Origin: Stomoxys calcitrans
Taxonomy: Eukaryota > Arthropoda > Insecta > Diptera > Muscidae
Reading direction: 5' to 3'
NCBI RefSeq assembly: GCF_963082655.1
Contig: NC_081554.1
Location: forward strand, 192,725,752 to 192,789,751
DNA length: 64,000 nt
Shown: in pieces, positions 30,584-42,568 of the stretch
Position numbering within the stretch: the stretch's first letter is position 1
How the letters are laid out: each line of letters opens with the position of its first letter
Program-made: the position numbers and the translations under genes
Notes under the pieces: model-generated
Database searches by the model: none
Seen by the model: only the letters and a program-made list of their open reading frames with translations
What the model was told of the DNA's origin: nothing

Positions 30584-32684
30584 TTAGATAGCATAGCCGG
30601 ACGTAGAAAGCCTGTTGTTCCTATACACACTCCCCCTGCTAGAAATCTTTCGAACACGTAGACCTTGTAGCAGTGAAATCTAAAATCCTAAGTATAAAGT
30701 TGTGTCTTTATAGGTACGGATCACACTTGCCTTTCCCTACCACTGAACCAGAAAACCGCCATGAGCGCTTCCGCCAGCCCCGAACCCAGAACTGAAGACG
30801 ACGGTTTGGAAGTCATCTCAGATGAGACAAGGTGCCCGTTATCTATCATAGACACCATTCATTGCCCTCACCAACACCTAACGCCTTCCACCAACGCCGA
30901 CCGATAGATCCCTATCAACTATAAATCGACTGTCGTCGGCAACCGTAACGACCAAAAGCTCCAACAAGGAGGCTTCGCCACCGAGACTAAACCAGCCGAG
31001 CCCAAGTTAACACCCTGAAACTCAACCATCATCCAGGAAACGCTTCTACAACCGAACTCTTGTAAGCAAGAGTAGAAGAGGATAAGGTTATCGTCTTCGA
31101 CTCACCCTTCGCCACATTGTCATACAACCCCATTAACAACCCCATGGCAGCCAGTTGTATGTACCGGATTGATCCTATGAAGTTCTTCATCGGCAAGGGC
31201 TGCCGCCTCAGTGTACAACACACTGCCACAACAACAACAAGTATATTTTAACATTGAATTACACCAATAAAGTCTCCTTATTGCCAATCCTCGATTCTAA
31301 TTAACTTGTGATATCACTTAAGGTTTGTGGGTCTTAAAGTTGACCCTGGAGACTACTGAACTTACCTCAGCGTTCGACAAAACAACTTCACAATTGGCTG
31401 ACTGCATCAAAATCTCGAAGTGAGTATGATAAAAAAAAGTGTTTACTTTCGTTTTCTGTTCTTATTGCTGGCTTTCATCGATCTGTGACATATGTTGAAC
31501 TATTTTTCCTCCTTCTTCTTCATTTCTACTTTCCTCTAGGGTGAACTAAAAGTCCCTAAGGTCTCCGATAGAAGCGGCTAGTAACCGAGGTTACTAGTCG
31601 TGTACCCTCCAACTTACATAACCTAATTGCATAAAAATTAAATTCCTCTTTGATAAAATTGTTTAAAATCGAAAAATTTTATTATTATCTATGTTCGAAA
31701 CAAAAATAGAAAAATGTTCATCTATTTTAAAAGTTTTGACTTTCTTTTCCACACGCGTATCCTAACTTTAAAGCCTCTTGCCCCTATAACACCCCTATCT
31801 CTTCCACATTCATGTCATCCCCAGGTAAGCTTCTTGAAAAGCGTAAATCTAATAAAATGATTGACAGTTATTTGAATCGTATTAATGTCACTCATATTTC
31901 ATCACTTCTTTGACAATCCAACGATGCTCAAACAAGCCATCAAGCAATTCTATAAAAAAAGACACAGCTAACACTGACATAACTGAGGAGCAACGGCATC
32001 AAGCGCGAGACAAACAAAAATATTACCATTGACGTTCAATTGAGTAGAGGGAGTCATCAGTTCTGTTTCTTCTAAAAAAATCATTCCGACGAACATCATA
32101 CATATGTACATATGTCAGTTGTCAGCTGTAAGTAGTAGCGGAGAGAAAATAGACTTTTCATAAAACAAAATATGATTGCATTTGACTGTTTTTTTACACA
32201 AGCACGATGTCTATGACAAGAGCGTATTACTATTTTCTTAGTGGGAGTGTAGAGTATTCTCCTTGAAGCAATAAAATACCTCTTCACTGCCTTTGAGAGT
32301 GTGAAAGGGAGCAGGAGCTAGTGGAAGAGCGCATAAATTTTGTATTGCTACGAGTGTTGATTGCAAATGGGTGTTAGCGATATGAGGTTGTAATGAAGAA
32401 TATGGTATTGAACAAATTTCAGAAAAACTGCACTTTATAATGCGCACCCCCCGATTTCTTTCATTTGTTGCACCCCACCTAATTTTGATCCCAGTAACAC
32501 GAATCAGAAGTCAGTTTTTTGGCTAAAGGCCCTTGGATCCCCTTGGGTGCCACAGGGGCCTTTGCCCCAGAAACGAACTTTCGATTCTTGTTCCTGGAGT
32601 CAACCCACATCTACACGCTAAATATCATTGCAAACGTAGGTGCGCCCTATAGAGGGCAGTTTTGTCAATATTTCAAGTAACAGG
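30584..32684. other. Unclassified stretch, possible gag-like remnant at 30761-31230
   Basis: From 30761 a short plus-strand frame starts MSASASPEPRTEDDGLEVIS and is interrupted after about 48 codons. Related-looking coding composition continues to about 31230, suggesting a decayed retroelement ORF, but no domain is recognised. A perfect 20-bp palindrome (CTAGTAACCGAGGTTACTAG) sits at 31578-31597. The rest is non-coding and single-copy within the window. Confidence 0.35.
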
Positions 32685-34062
32685 TAGAAACGTGAGAAGT
32701 TCGGCAGAACCGAATTTTGGGAACCCACCATCAGATTTCAATCTACTAAATATGTACAAAAATGTTCTAATCTAGTTATTCCGTTTGTTACACCTCGAAA
32801 TATTGATCTGCGTCTCGACTATGTCGGTGATTTTAGCTATGTCGGTCCGTCCGTTCCCCCGTCTGTCGAAATCACGATAGCACTCGAACACGAAAACCTG
32901 GTCGCCAGTTTTGCACAGTTGCTTCTTATTGACTTAGGTTTTTGGGGATTGCAAATGGATCATAACGGCTTAGATCTGGATATAGTCCCCAATCAAACCG
33001 ATCGACAGTGGGATAAAATCGAAAAAACTAAAAAACAAGTAAAAGCGTGCTAAGTTCGGCCTGGCCGAATCTTACATACCCTCCACCATAGATCGCATTT
33101 GCCGAGTTCTTCCCCGGCATCTCTTCTTAGGCAAAAAAGGATATAAGAAAAGATTTGCTCTGCTATTATTATATTATTACATGTTGGAGACCTGTGTAAA
33201 ATGTCAGCCAATTCGAATAAGAATTGGGCCCTTTGGGGGCTCAAGAAGTAAAATAGAGAGATCGATTTATATGGGAGCTGTATCGGGCTATAGACCGATT
33301 CAGATCATAATAAACACGTATGTTGATGGTCATGAGAGGATCCGTAGTACATAATTTCAGGCAAATCGGATAATAATTGCGACCTCTAGAGACTCAAGAA
33401 GTCAAGATCCCAGATCTGTTTATATGGCAGCTATATCAGGTTATGGACCCATTTGAACCATACTTGACACAGTTGTTGGATATCATAACAAAACACGTCG
33501 TGCAAAATTTCATTCCAATCGGATAAGAATTGCGCACTCTAGAGGCTCAAGAAGTCAAGACCCAAGATCGGTTTATATGACAGCTATATCAGGTTATGGA
33601 CCGATTTGAACCATACTTGACACAGTTGTTGGATATCATAAGAAAACAAGTCGTGCAAAATTTCATTCCAATCGGATAAGAATTGCGCACTCTAGAGGCT
33701 CAAGAAGTCAAGACCCAAGATCGGTTTATATGGCAGCTATATCAAAACATAAACCGATATGGCCCATTTACAATACCAACCTACCTACACTAATAAGAAG
33801 TATTTGTGCAAAATTTCAAGAGGCTAGCTTTACTCCTTCGGAAGTTAGCGTGCTTTCGACAGACAGACGGACGGACAGACGGACGGACGGACAGACTGAC
33901 GGACTGACAGACGGACATGGCTAGATCGACATAAAATGTCGCGACGATCAAGAATATATATACTTTATGGGGTCTCAGACGAATATTTCGAGTAGTTACA
34001 AACAGAATGACGATATTAGTATACCCCCCATCTTATGGTGGAGGGTATAAAAACAGTAAGGC
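32685..34062 (-). repeat. 153-bp-unit elements: a fragment plus a long reverse copy
   Basis: The first part (32685-33010) joins a decayed hairpin end (AGTTCGGCAGAACCGAA) to a 5'-end piece (ATTCCGTTTGTTACACCTCG) in the other orientation. The second part (33028-34062) is a near-complete reverse copy. It begins AACAAGTAAAAGCGTGC with the palindrome TTCGGCCTGGCCGAA and TACCCTCCACCAT. Units landmarked by TATATGGCAGCTATATC lie near 33268, 33421, 33574 and 33727, each exactly 153 bp apart. A GACAGACGGACGGACAGACG tract (33858-33917) follows, and it ends GGTGGAGGGTATAAAA. Two units are almost identical, indicating recent local amplification. Confidence 0.9.
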
Positions 34063-34680
34063 AAAAGTCGGATGGTGCCGACACCTACCCTATGAGTAAA
34101 ACGTGGGAGCTATATCTAGTTCTGAACCCATTTTGATGGACCTCGGTGGATATTTGCAGATGGGTTATTAAACAATCCGTATAAAATGTTGATAACTACG
34201 GTTGACAAATGACAACATTATTGCAAATTACCCAAAATTTGACGGACATATGTTTGGAAGCTATGTCTTAATCTGATTCGATTTCGACCAAACGACCCAG
34301 TGAACGTCTAATAGGCTATGCGGTAGGATTATTAAAGTGTAGTCAGAGGGCAGGCGAAAAGTGAAACGCCTCAAGGAGAAGCATTCTCGCCGATTCTTTG
34401 GAACGTCAAATTGAAAAATTTTGAATGGCTGGAGCTGAGGTGTTAACGAGATCATATGCAACATATGAAGGCCCTAGATGATCCGGGAGCCTCCTAATAG
34501 GCCTGGAATTTGTCACATCGGTATTTCGAAGAGAGTTATCTCTATCTATTCTTAAATGGCAGATTTTCTACTTAGAAACGAAAAAAAAGATTCTATCCCA
34601 CTGTGCGATGTAGTAAAGCATCACTCTACACTCATCGATACTGTCCTGTATAAAAAATACGATGTTAAAAATCCAAAAGG
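34063..34680. other. Unclassified repeat-like segment
   Basis: Contains GTCGGATGGTGCCGACACCT near 34068 and TGGGAGCTATATCTAGTTCT near 34106, which look like the start of another dispersed family with a short GTCGG/CCGAC palindrome. No second copy is in the window to confirm it. Confidence 0.35.
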
Positions 34681-35309
34681 CACTGCTAATCATCTACTCC
34701 CCTAGAAGCATGGTCGGTAAGTATTGGTGAGTTAACCCGAAGATGATATAATGGATGGACACAGCCATTGTGATACCAGTTCTGACAAATTGAACACTGG
34801 TATGGTTGAAGGCAGTTGCGAGAAGGATTCGTAACTAAAAGTGCGAAGAGGTGCAAAGGTTTTACCTGCGTCGAATTAATAGAATCTTTGAGACACACAG
34901 GATTGGAAGCGACGCTGAATATACTGCCCGTTGAGGCCTATTTTCGAAAAGGGTTGGGAAGCGTATGCTTCCAATATGTCGATGGGGAAGGTATTGAAAA
35001 TCTTCTTCAATCCTGTCGATATAGTTATGAACTTGCGACAGCAGGACAAGTGTATAGGTCATCAGACGGAATTCTGTAGTATAACGAATGTACACTGAAA
35101 AAAAAAAATTGGCCCTAAATTTAAGATTCTTCCATATTCGTAGGATTTTAGCCATGAAAACGAGCCAAAGAACCAAAACTTTTAAATAAATGTATTATCA
35201 TTAAATTTAATTTCCTATTTACTAATGGACATGACCATCCATTGCAGATTTTGTTCTCTTATTTTACTTCACGGATGACTGTCTAATCATTATTTTTTGG
35301 AAAATTCTT
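34681..35309 (-). pseudogene. Possible LINE ORF1 remnant with a PHD/zinc-like motif
   Basis: A 70-codon minus-strand frame (34686-34898) contains YQCSICQNWYHNGCV, a Cys-x2-Cys-x4-His pattern like part of the PHD or zinc-knuckle domains in some LINE-encoded proteins. The rest of the frame and the overlapping frames up to 35176 show no further domain. It lies next to 153-bp-unit elements and just upstream of a LINE relic on the opposite strand. Low confidence; it may be chance. Confidence 0.25.
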
Positions 35310-35620
35310 TGCCATACCCTCCACCATACGATGGGGGATGAAATTTTGCACGACCGTGTTTCGTTATGACTTCCAACAACTGTGTCAAGTATGTTTCAAA
35401 TAGGTCCATAACCTGATATAGCTGCCATATAAACCGATCTTGGGTCTTGATTTTTTGAGCCACTAGAGGGCGCAGTTCTAATCCGATTTGAATGAAATTT
35501 TGCACGAAGTATTTTGTTATGATATCAAACAGCTGTGCCAAATAAGGTTCAAATCGGTTCATAACCTGATATAGCTGCCATGTAAACCGATCTGGATCTT
35601 GACTTCTTGTTTTTTTTTAA
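35310..35620 (+). repeat. 153-bp-unit element, short forward copy
   Basis: Starts TACCCTCCACCATACGATGG (the 5' end signature) and contains two unit landmarks, GATATAGCTGCCATATAAAC, with GCTGCC starting at 35421 and 35574, exactly 153 bp apart. A decayed hairpin end (ACAAATAAAAGCGCGC, CCGGGCCGAA) belonging to a reverse copy follows at 35638-35675. Confidence 0.8.
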
Positions 35621-35654
35621 CTTAGCATCATGACCTAAAACAAATAAAAGCGCG

Positions 35655-37081
35655 CTTCCGCCGGGCCGAATTTTGACGCAGCACGTTTCCTCAATAAAAC
35701 GATTTCGATATCTGACAAGGTCAAATACTTAGGAGTAATCTTGGATAGGAAACTTTAGTGGAAGTGTCACATTCAGGAGCGTACTGAGAATGCTCAGAGA
35801 TGTTGGGCAATATGCAGACGGACTTGAAATTGGGCCTGAAGCCGAGGAAAGTCCACTGGCTCCACAGTAGCGTGATTCGACCAATACTAACATACGCCTT
35901 AGTATGGTGGACTGCTATGGAGAAAAAGTGCAACGTTAGGGCCATTCAACAAGTTCAGAGAGCATATTGTCTTGGCAAAGGCTGAGCGATAAGGACCCAC
36001 GTCCACTAGGCCACTGGAGACTATTCCAGATATCCGACCCATTGGCATACAAATTAAATGTGAAACAGCCTCTGCGGCTATGAGACTTAAGGCGATGGGA
36101 AAATGGATTGAAGATGGGAGCAGCTCGTACCATCGCGGTATAATCGAGGCGACGATAGGAAAGCTGAAAGGAATGGAAGAGGTTTCCGATTGGATACCTG
36201 AGACTACACTTGAGGCCAAGATTGCTGCCAGAGGAACAGTCTTGGTTTAACGGAACCCTAGTATTTCCATCTGGAAGATCATGTTACAGGGATGGATCAA
36301 AGCTAGGTGGCAGAGTGGGCTTGGGGGTCTACATTGAGAACCTAGGGTCTGAGATCTGTTATAGACTGCCTGACCATAATATGGTCCTGCAGGCGGAGAT
36401 ACGGGCGAACACGGAATGCGTGAAGTGGTGTGGTGCTAACGCGAAGACGTCGAGTGTGAACATCTTTACGGACAGTAAAATGGCCATAAGGGCAATAACA
36501 ACCAGGACGGTAAGGTCACGAACAGTCTTGCAGTGTAAGAAGGAAATTAATGCCTTCTCTGAGGATGGCACAATCCGCATCGTTTGAGAGCCGGGCTATA
36601 CCGGAGTGAGGGGGAATGAAAAGGCAGATGCTTTGGCAGTGAAAGTCCGAGAACTGCCGTCGATAAACTTGGTTAACCCGAAGACTTTCGGGTCGCGCAT
36701 TTCGATTTAAGGGTGTGGGGGACAATCGTTACACTGTGGAACAGCGAAACAGTCGGTAGGACGGCGAATATTCAATGGGGTGATCCGGATCGCTATAACT
36801 GAAAGAAAGTAAGAAGGAGGTCATAGATTTTAGTGTCACAACAGGACACATAGGACTTCGAACTCACTTATGTAAAATCGGTGCGGAAAGTGATAGCATG
36901 TGTAGGGCATGCGGGGAAGATGATGAGACGTTGGAACTTTTCCTATGTCATTGCCCGGCTTTCGTGGCTAACAGACACCGGTACTTAGGTGTTGACACGA
37001 TACCAAATATGAACCAACTTGGGGCAGTGGTATGGAAACCAATTAAGGATTTTGTAAGTAGCACGGAATTCCTCACATAAA
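35655..37081 (+). pseudogene. Jockey/R1-like LINE: RT C-terminus, RNase H, Cys-rich tail
   Basis: Plus-strand relic needing several frameshifts. RT thumb region: KYLGVILDRKL (about 35727), PRKVHWLHSSVIRPILTYA (35842-35900), MRLKAMGKWIEDGSSSYHRG (about 36080-36140). RNase H: YRDGSKLGGRVGLGVYIE (36282-36335), QAEIRANTECVKW (36390-36430), NIFTDSKMAIRAI (36462-36500) and, after a TGA, EPGYTGVRGNEKADALAV (36588-36640). These supply the expected Asp/Glu/Asp/Asp positions. C-terminal Cys/His motif: CRACGEDDETLELFLCHCPA (36901-36960), with the frame ending at 37080. The RT palm is missing, so the copy is 5'-truncated. It lies between two 153-bp-unit elements. Confidence 0.88.
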
Positions 37082-37105
37082 AATTTCTTTTTCGAGTTTA
37101 CTTTT

Positions 37106-38220
37106 TATACCCACCACCGAAGGATGGGGGTATAACCCATCGAAATATCAATTTCCGACCCTATAAAATATATATGTTCTTGATCATCGTAAAATTCAAA
37201 GATAATCTAGCCATGTCCGTCTGGTTATCCGTACGTCTGCTGTCCGTTTGACCGTCCGTCCCACTGTCCGTCTGTCTGTGGAAATAACGCTACAGGTCTT
37301 TAAAAATGGAGATACGGACAGAAGGTCTTTAAAAGTGGAGATTTGGAGCTGAAACTTCGCACAGATTCTTTACTTTGCCCAAAAGCAGGTTAAATTTGAA
37401 GGTAGGCTATATCCGATACGCCGATTTAGGGTCTTAGGCCCATTAAATTCACATTTATTATCCGATTTTGCTGAAATATGGTAGAGTGAGTTGTATTAGG
37501 CCTTTCGATGTCCTTCTTCAATTTGACCCAAATCGATCAAGATTTGGATTTAGCTGCCATATAGACCGATCTCTCGATTTAAGGTTTTGGGCCCTATCCA
37601 AAATCGGTCCAGATTTGGATATAGCTGCCATATACACTGATTTCTCAATTTAAGATTTTGGGCCTATAAAAGGCGCATTTATTGTCTGATTTAGCCATAA
37701 TTTGTTACGGTGAGTTGTGTTAAGCCCTTCGACGTCCATCTTCAATTTGGCGCATATCAGTTTGGATTTGAATATAGCTGCCATATAGACCGATCTCTCG
37801 ATTTAAGGTTTTGGGCCCATAAAACGTGCATTTATTGTCCGATTTCGCCGAAATTTGGGACAGTGAGTTGCGTTGGGCTCTTCAACAACTTTCTGTAATT
37901 TGGCCCAGATCGGTCAAAATTTGGACATAGCTGCCATGAAGACCGATCTCTCGATTTAAGGTCTTGGGCCCACAAAAGCCGCATTTATTGTGCAATTTAG
38001 CCAAAATTTGGTACAGTGAGTTATGTTAGGCCCTTCGACATCCTTCTGTAAATTGGTCCAGATCGGTTCAGATTTAGATATAGTTGCCATATAGACGGAT
38101 CTCTCGATTTAATGTCATGGGCAAATAAAAGGCGCATTTATTGTCCGATTTCGCCGAAATTTGGGACAATGAGTTGCGGCTCTTCAATTCAGATTTAGAT
38201 ATAGCTTTCATATACCGATA
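37106..38220 (+). repeat. 153-bp-unit element, forward, hairpin end missing
   Basis: Left end TTTTTATACCCACCACCGAA, then GGATGGGGGTATA, CATCGAAATATCAATTTCCG, a GTCCGTCTG-type tract and ACGCTACAGGTCTTTAAAAA. Unit landmarks (GCTGCCAT) fall near 37557, 37628, 37781, 37934 and 38087. One truncated 71-bp step is followed by three exact 153-bp steps. The copy breaks down at about 38220. Confidence 0.9.
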
Positions 38221-39544
38221 TTTGCCCTTCCTGAATGGTTTTTAGTTGTTTTAAACATTTGGCATCCTTGAACGATGTGAAGTCTTCTTGATCGAAGACT
38301 TGACGAATAACAATGGACCATGTGTTTCCTTGGGCAGACGTTAGGACAACAAAGTTTTTTAAGCATCATCCTCATTTAACATAACCTAGACTATACAAGT
38401 TATGACATACATTCAAGGAGGTAACTATCCAAATTTCTGCTTGGCCATATTTAATCTCATTTCGTTCTTTATTTTTCTTTTCCAAATTTCATTACACCCT
38501 GCAATATGCATCACATCCTTTCGTTTTCCCTTTTTTTCTATGTTCAAGAACATAGCATGCCCTACACAAAAGTATGTCAAAAAGTATTTGTATGACAACC
38601 TCGTGGATCCTCAACAGCTCGAATACATCATCAACACCAATGGCAATAGAGTGCTGGCAACCTCTTGCCATACATGCTGGTTTTATTATACAACATTTAG
38701 ATTTGTATTAGATTATATTTTGTATTTTTTTCTTTCATCATATTTCCATCAAAGGCCTTGAAGAGGGAAAGGTAATACCAAATAGAATATGGCTGATGTT
38801 ATTTCTTTTATCTGTCTATAGGAAGAGGCACACATATTGTCTTAAAGCATAGAAATTTATACGAAAGTTATGATATTTTAGAAGTTTGGTTTAGTTTGTT
38901 TTGTTTTTTCTTAGCTTTGAAATCCTTTTTGTCTATTTTTCCACAAAATGCCCCATCGATAAGCAATGGCCCCATACTGCCAATCAATTTAATGATGATG
39001 TCTACGTGTTTAGCTTTGTCAAAAGATGATCCTTGGGATCTATTTTCTTTTAGGTTTTTCTTTATTTATGTATGTGTGGGCCGGATATACTACAAAATTT
39101 AAACGGAAGTTTCTGTCAGGGCACGTGCATGTTTTCATTCGTTTGCTTTATTGAGGTCTACAGTTTAAAAGCAAGAGTAAAAGTTCAAAGCATTCAAATT
39201 GCAAATGTATTGGGCATGTGATATACGATCAAAGAGCCATAAAGATATCATTGTTAAATTAAATGTTAAATAGCCATAAGAGATGGTATGTGGGTTAACT
39301 AAATGTATGAAAATTTCATGGAATTTCTTGGTTTTTGGAGAGCTTATCTAATGGGGTATTAATAATTGTTAGTGATGTAGGTCAAGTGGAATTGTTTGGG
39401 GTTTAGGTTCAATGGATAACCCTTTGTCAATTTTAGTTTAGCCAGAGTTCACTTTGGTTCAAGTTAAGTAAATGGCTTCGAGTCTTATATTTGATATGAA
39501 GACAATGGCAGGAATAGCAGGGCGGGAACCAAAGATCTATTCGA
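38221..39544. other. Unclassified single-copy DNA, weak exon candidate
   Basis: No element is recognised. A 119-codon plus-strand frame (38402-38761) contains a non-repetitive, coding-like middle (YVKKYLYDNLVDPQQLEYII, about 38569-38630) flanked by AT-rich hydrophobic translation. A pyrimidine tract ending AG at about 38550 could be a splice acceptor. No known domain is recognised. Confidence 0.3.
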
Positions 39545-40906
39545 TATACCCACTTGTGTATGCACCGATTCCATGGTGACCGCATAGTGTGTTTTGAAAA
39601 GCCTAACATAAGTCACTGTGTCAAAGTTCAGTTAAATCCGATTATAAATGTGCCTTTTTTGGGCCCAAGACTTTAAATCGAGATATCGGTCTATATGGCA
39701 GCTATATCCAAATCTGGAGCGATCTGACCCAAATTGCAGAAGGATGTCGAAGGGCCTTACACAACTCACTGTCCCAAATTTCGGCAAAATCGGAGTATAA
39801 ATGTGGGTTTTATGGGCCTAAGACCTTAAATCAATGGGTTGGCCTATATGGCAGCTATATCCAAATCTGATCCGATCAGGGCCAAATTGAACAAGGATGT
39901 TGAAGGACCTAACACAACTCACTGTCCCAAATTTCAGCAAAATCGGATAATATATGTGGCTTTTATGGGCCTAAGACCCTAAATCGGAGGATAGGTCTAT
40001 ATGGCAGCTATATCCAAATCTGAACCGATCTGGGCCAAATTAAACAAATAAGTCGAAGAGGTTATGACAACTCAATGTCCCAAATTTCAGCAAAATCGGA
40101 TAATAAATGTGGCTTTTATGGGCCTAAGACTCTAAACCGGAGGATCGGTCTATATGGCAGCTATATCCAAATCTGGACCGATCAGAGCCAAATTAAAGGA
40201 ATATGTCGAAGGGCTTAATACAACTCACTGTCTCAAATTTCAGCAAAATCGGATCATAAATTTGGCTTTTATGGGCCTAAGACCCTAAATCGGCGGATCG
40301 GTCTATATGGCAGCTATATCCAAATCTGATCCGATCAGGGCCAAATTGAACAAGGATGTTGAAGGACCTAACACAACTCACTGTCCCAAATTTCAGCAAA
40401 ATCGGATAATAAATGTGGCTTTTATGGGCCTAAGACCCTAAATCGGAGGATCGGTCTATATGACAGCTATATCCAAATCTGAACCGATCTGGGCCAAATT
40501 GACGAAGGATGTTGAAGGGCTTAACGCAACTCACTGTCCCAAATTTCATCAAAATCGGATAATAAATGTGGCTTTTATGGGCCTAAGACCCTAAATCGGT
40601 GGATCGGTCTATATGGGGGCTATATCAAGATATAGTCCGATAGTGCCCATCTTCGAACTTGACCTGCTTATGGACAAAAAAAAAGAACCTGTACAAAATT
40701 TCAGCTCAATATCTCTATTTTTAAAGACTGTGGCGTGATTTCAACAGACAGACGGACAGACGGACGGACATGTCTAGATCGTCTTCGATTTTTACGCTGA
40801 TCAAGAATATATGTACTTTATAGGGTCAGGAATGGATATTTCTATGTGTTACAAATGGAATGACAAAATAAATATAACACCATCCTTCGGTGGTGGGTAT
40901 AAAAAG
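39545..40906 (-). repeat. 153-bp-unit element, reverse, six perfectly spaced steps
   Basis: The best example of the period. CTATATGGCAGCTATATC landmarks start at 39691, 39844, 39997, 40150, 40303, 40456 and 40609; every step is exactly 153 bp. Units are highly similar (ATCGGATAATAAATGTGGCT, CTAAGACCCTAAATCGG). The right end reads CAGACAGACGGACAGACGGA, GATCAAGAATATATGTACTT, then CCATCCTTCGGTGGTGGGTA. The left (hairpin) end is missing. Confidence 0.95.
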
Positions 40907-41191
40907 ACCATCTGCATGATCTCTGCATCCTTTTAGTACAGCTGTATGCATCCAACCTTCGAGAGTCTCTCCCAAGTACCCTTTCTGAGAGTTATGTAAA
41001 TTTTGCCCTGGCTAATATGTGTGTTGTTCATTATTGCTTGTTTGGTTGTATGGATCACATCATGTTGGGCCCAGCAAATGGAATTTTTCCACATAGATAA
41101 AACTCAAATTATAAATTATAACTTAAAAAAATTTGTTTTTTTCCATTCAGGAACTATTGCTGACACTAACTGAAGCTTATTTATATTTACT

Positions 41192-42568
41192 TTTTTATAC
41201 CCACCACCGAAGGATGGGGGTATATTCATTTTGTCATTCCGTTTGCAACACATCGAAATATCCATCTCCGACCCTATAAAGTGTATATATTCTTGATCAG
41301 CGCAAAAATCTAAGACGATCTAGACAGAAATCACGCTACAGTCTTTTAAAATTGAGATATTGAGCTGAAATTTTGCACAGATTCTTTTTTTGTCCATAAG
41401 CAGGTTAAGTTCGAAGATGGGCTATATCGGACTATATCTTGATATAGCCCCCATATAGACCGATCCTCCGATTTAGGGTCTTAGGCCCATAAAAGCCACA
41501 TTTATTATCCGATTTTGCTGAAATTTGGGACAGTGAGTTGCGTTGAGCCCTTCGACATCCTTCGTCAATTTGGCCCAGATCGGTCCAAATTTGGATATAG
41601 CTGCCATATAGACCGATCCTCAGATTAAGGGTATTAGGCCCATAAAAGCCACATTTTATATCCGATTTGGATGAAATTTGGCACAGTGAGTTGTGTTAGG
41701 CCCTTCAACATTCTTCGTCAATTTAACCCAGATCGATCCAGATTTGGATATAGCTGCCATAAAAACCGAACCTCCGATTTATGGTCTTTGGCCCATTAAA
41801 GCCACATTTATTATCCGATTTTGCTGAAATTTGGGACAGCGAGTTGCGTTGAGCCCTTCGACATCCTTCGTCAATTTGGCCTAGATCGGTTCAAATTTGG
41901 ATATAGCTGCCATATAGACCGATCCTCCGATTTATGGTCTTAGGCCCATAAAAGCCACATTTATTATCCGATTTTGCTGAAATTTGGGACAGTGAATTGC
42001 GTTGAGCCATTCGACATTCTTCGTCAATTTGGTCCAGATCGGTCCAAATTTGGATATAGCTGCCATATAGACCGATCCTCCGATTTATGGTCTTAGGCCC
42101 ATAAAAGCCACATATATTATCCGATTTTGCTGAAATTTGGGACAGTGATTTGCCTTAGACCCTTCGACATCTTTCTTCCATTTGGCCCTGATCGGTACAG
42201 ATTTGGATATAGCTGCCATATAGACCGATCTCTCGATTTAAGCTTTTGGGCCCATAAAAAGCGCATTTATTGTCCGATGTCGTCGAAATTTGGGACAATG
42301 ACTTGTGTTGAGCCCTTCGATATTTGTTTTCAATTTGACTCAGATCGGTCCAGATTTGAATATGGCTTCCATATAGACCGATCTCTCGGTTGAACAATGA
42401 CTTGTTCTTATAAGCATTTGGTCTAAATCGGATGACATCTATAGAGCTGCTGTGGGGCATAAGGTATGCATTTTTCACTGGATTTTGACGAAATGTGGTT
42501 TACATAAATACCCGAGGTGGTGGGTATCCAAAGTTCGGCCCGGCCGAACTTAACGCCTTCTTACTTGT
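41192..42568 (+). repeat. 153-bp-unit element, full length (about 1.38 kb)
   Basis: The only copy with both ends clear and units intact. Left: TATACCCACCACCGAAGGAT, CATTCCGTTTGCAACACATC, GATCAGCGCAAAAATC. Unit landmarks (CCATATAGACC) fall at 41451, 41604, 41757, 41910, 42063, 42216 and 42369; all six steps are exactly 153 bp. Right: CCCGAGGTGGTGGGTATCC, then a perfect palindrome with 10-bp arms (AAGTTCGGCC and GGCCGAACTT) around one base, then CTTCTTACTTGTT. It carries no protein other than 51-residue periodic frames. Confidence 0.95.

Noticed and set aside
42127..42393. Recurrent 51-residue repeat protein (HIDRSLDL... units) in several elements, both strands
   Set aside because: 153 bp equals 51 codons, so a frame lacking a stop in one unit tends to lack it in the next. 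Stops interrupt it in most copies and it occurs on both strands. An ancestral coding role cannot be excluded but is not supported.
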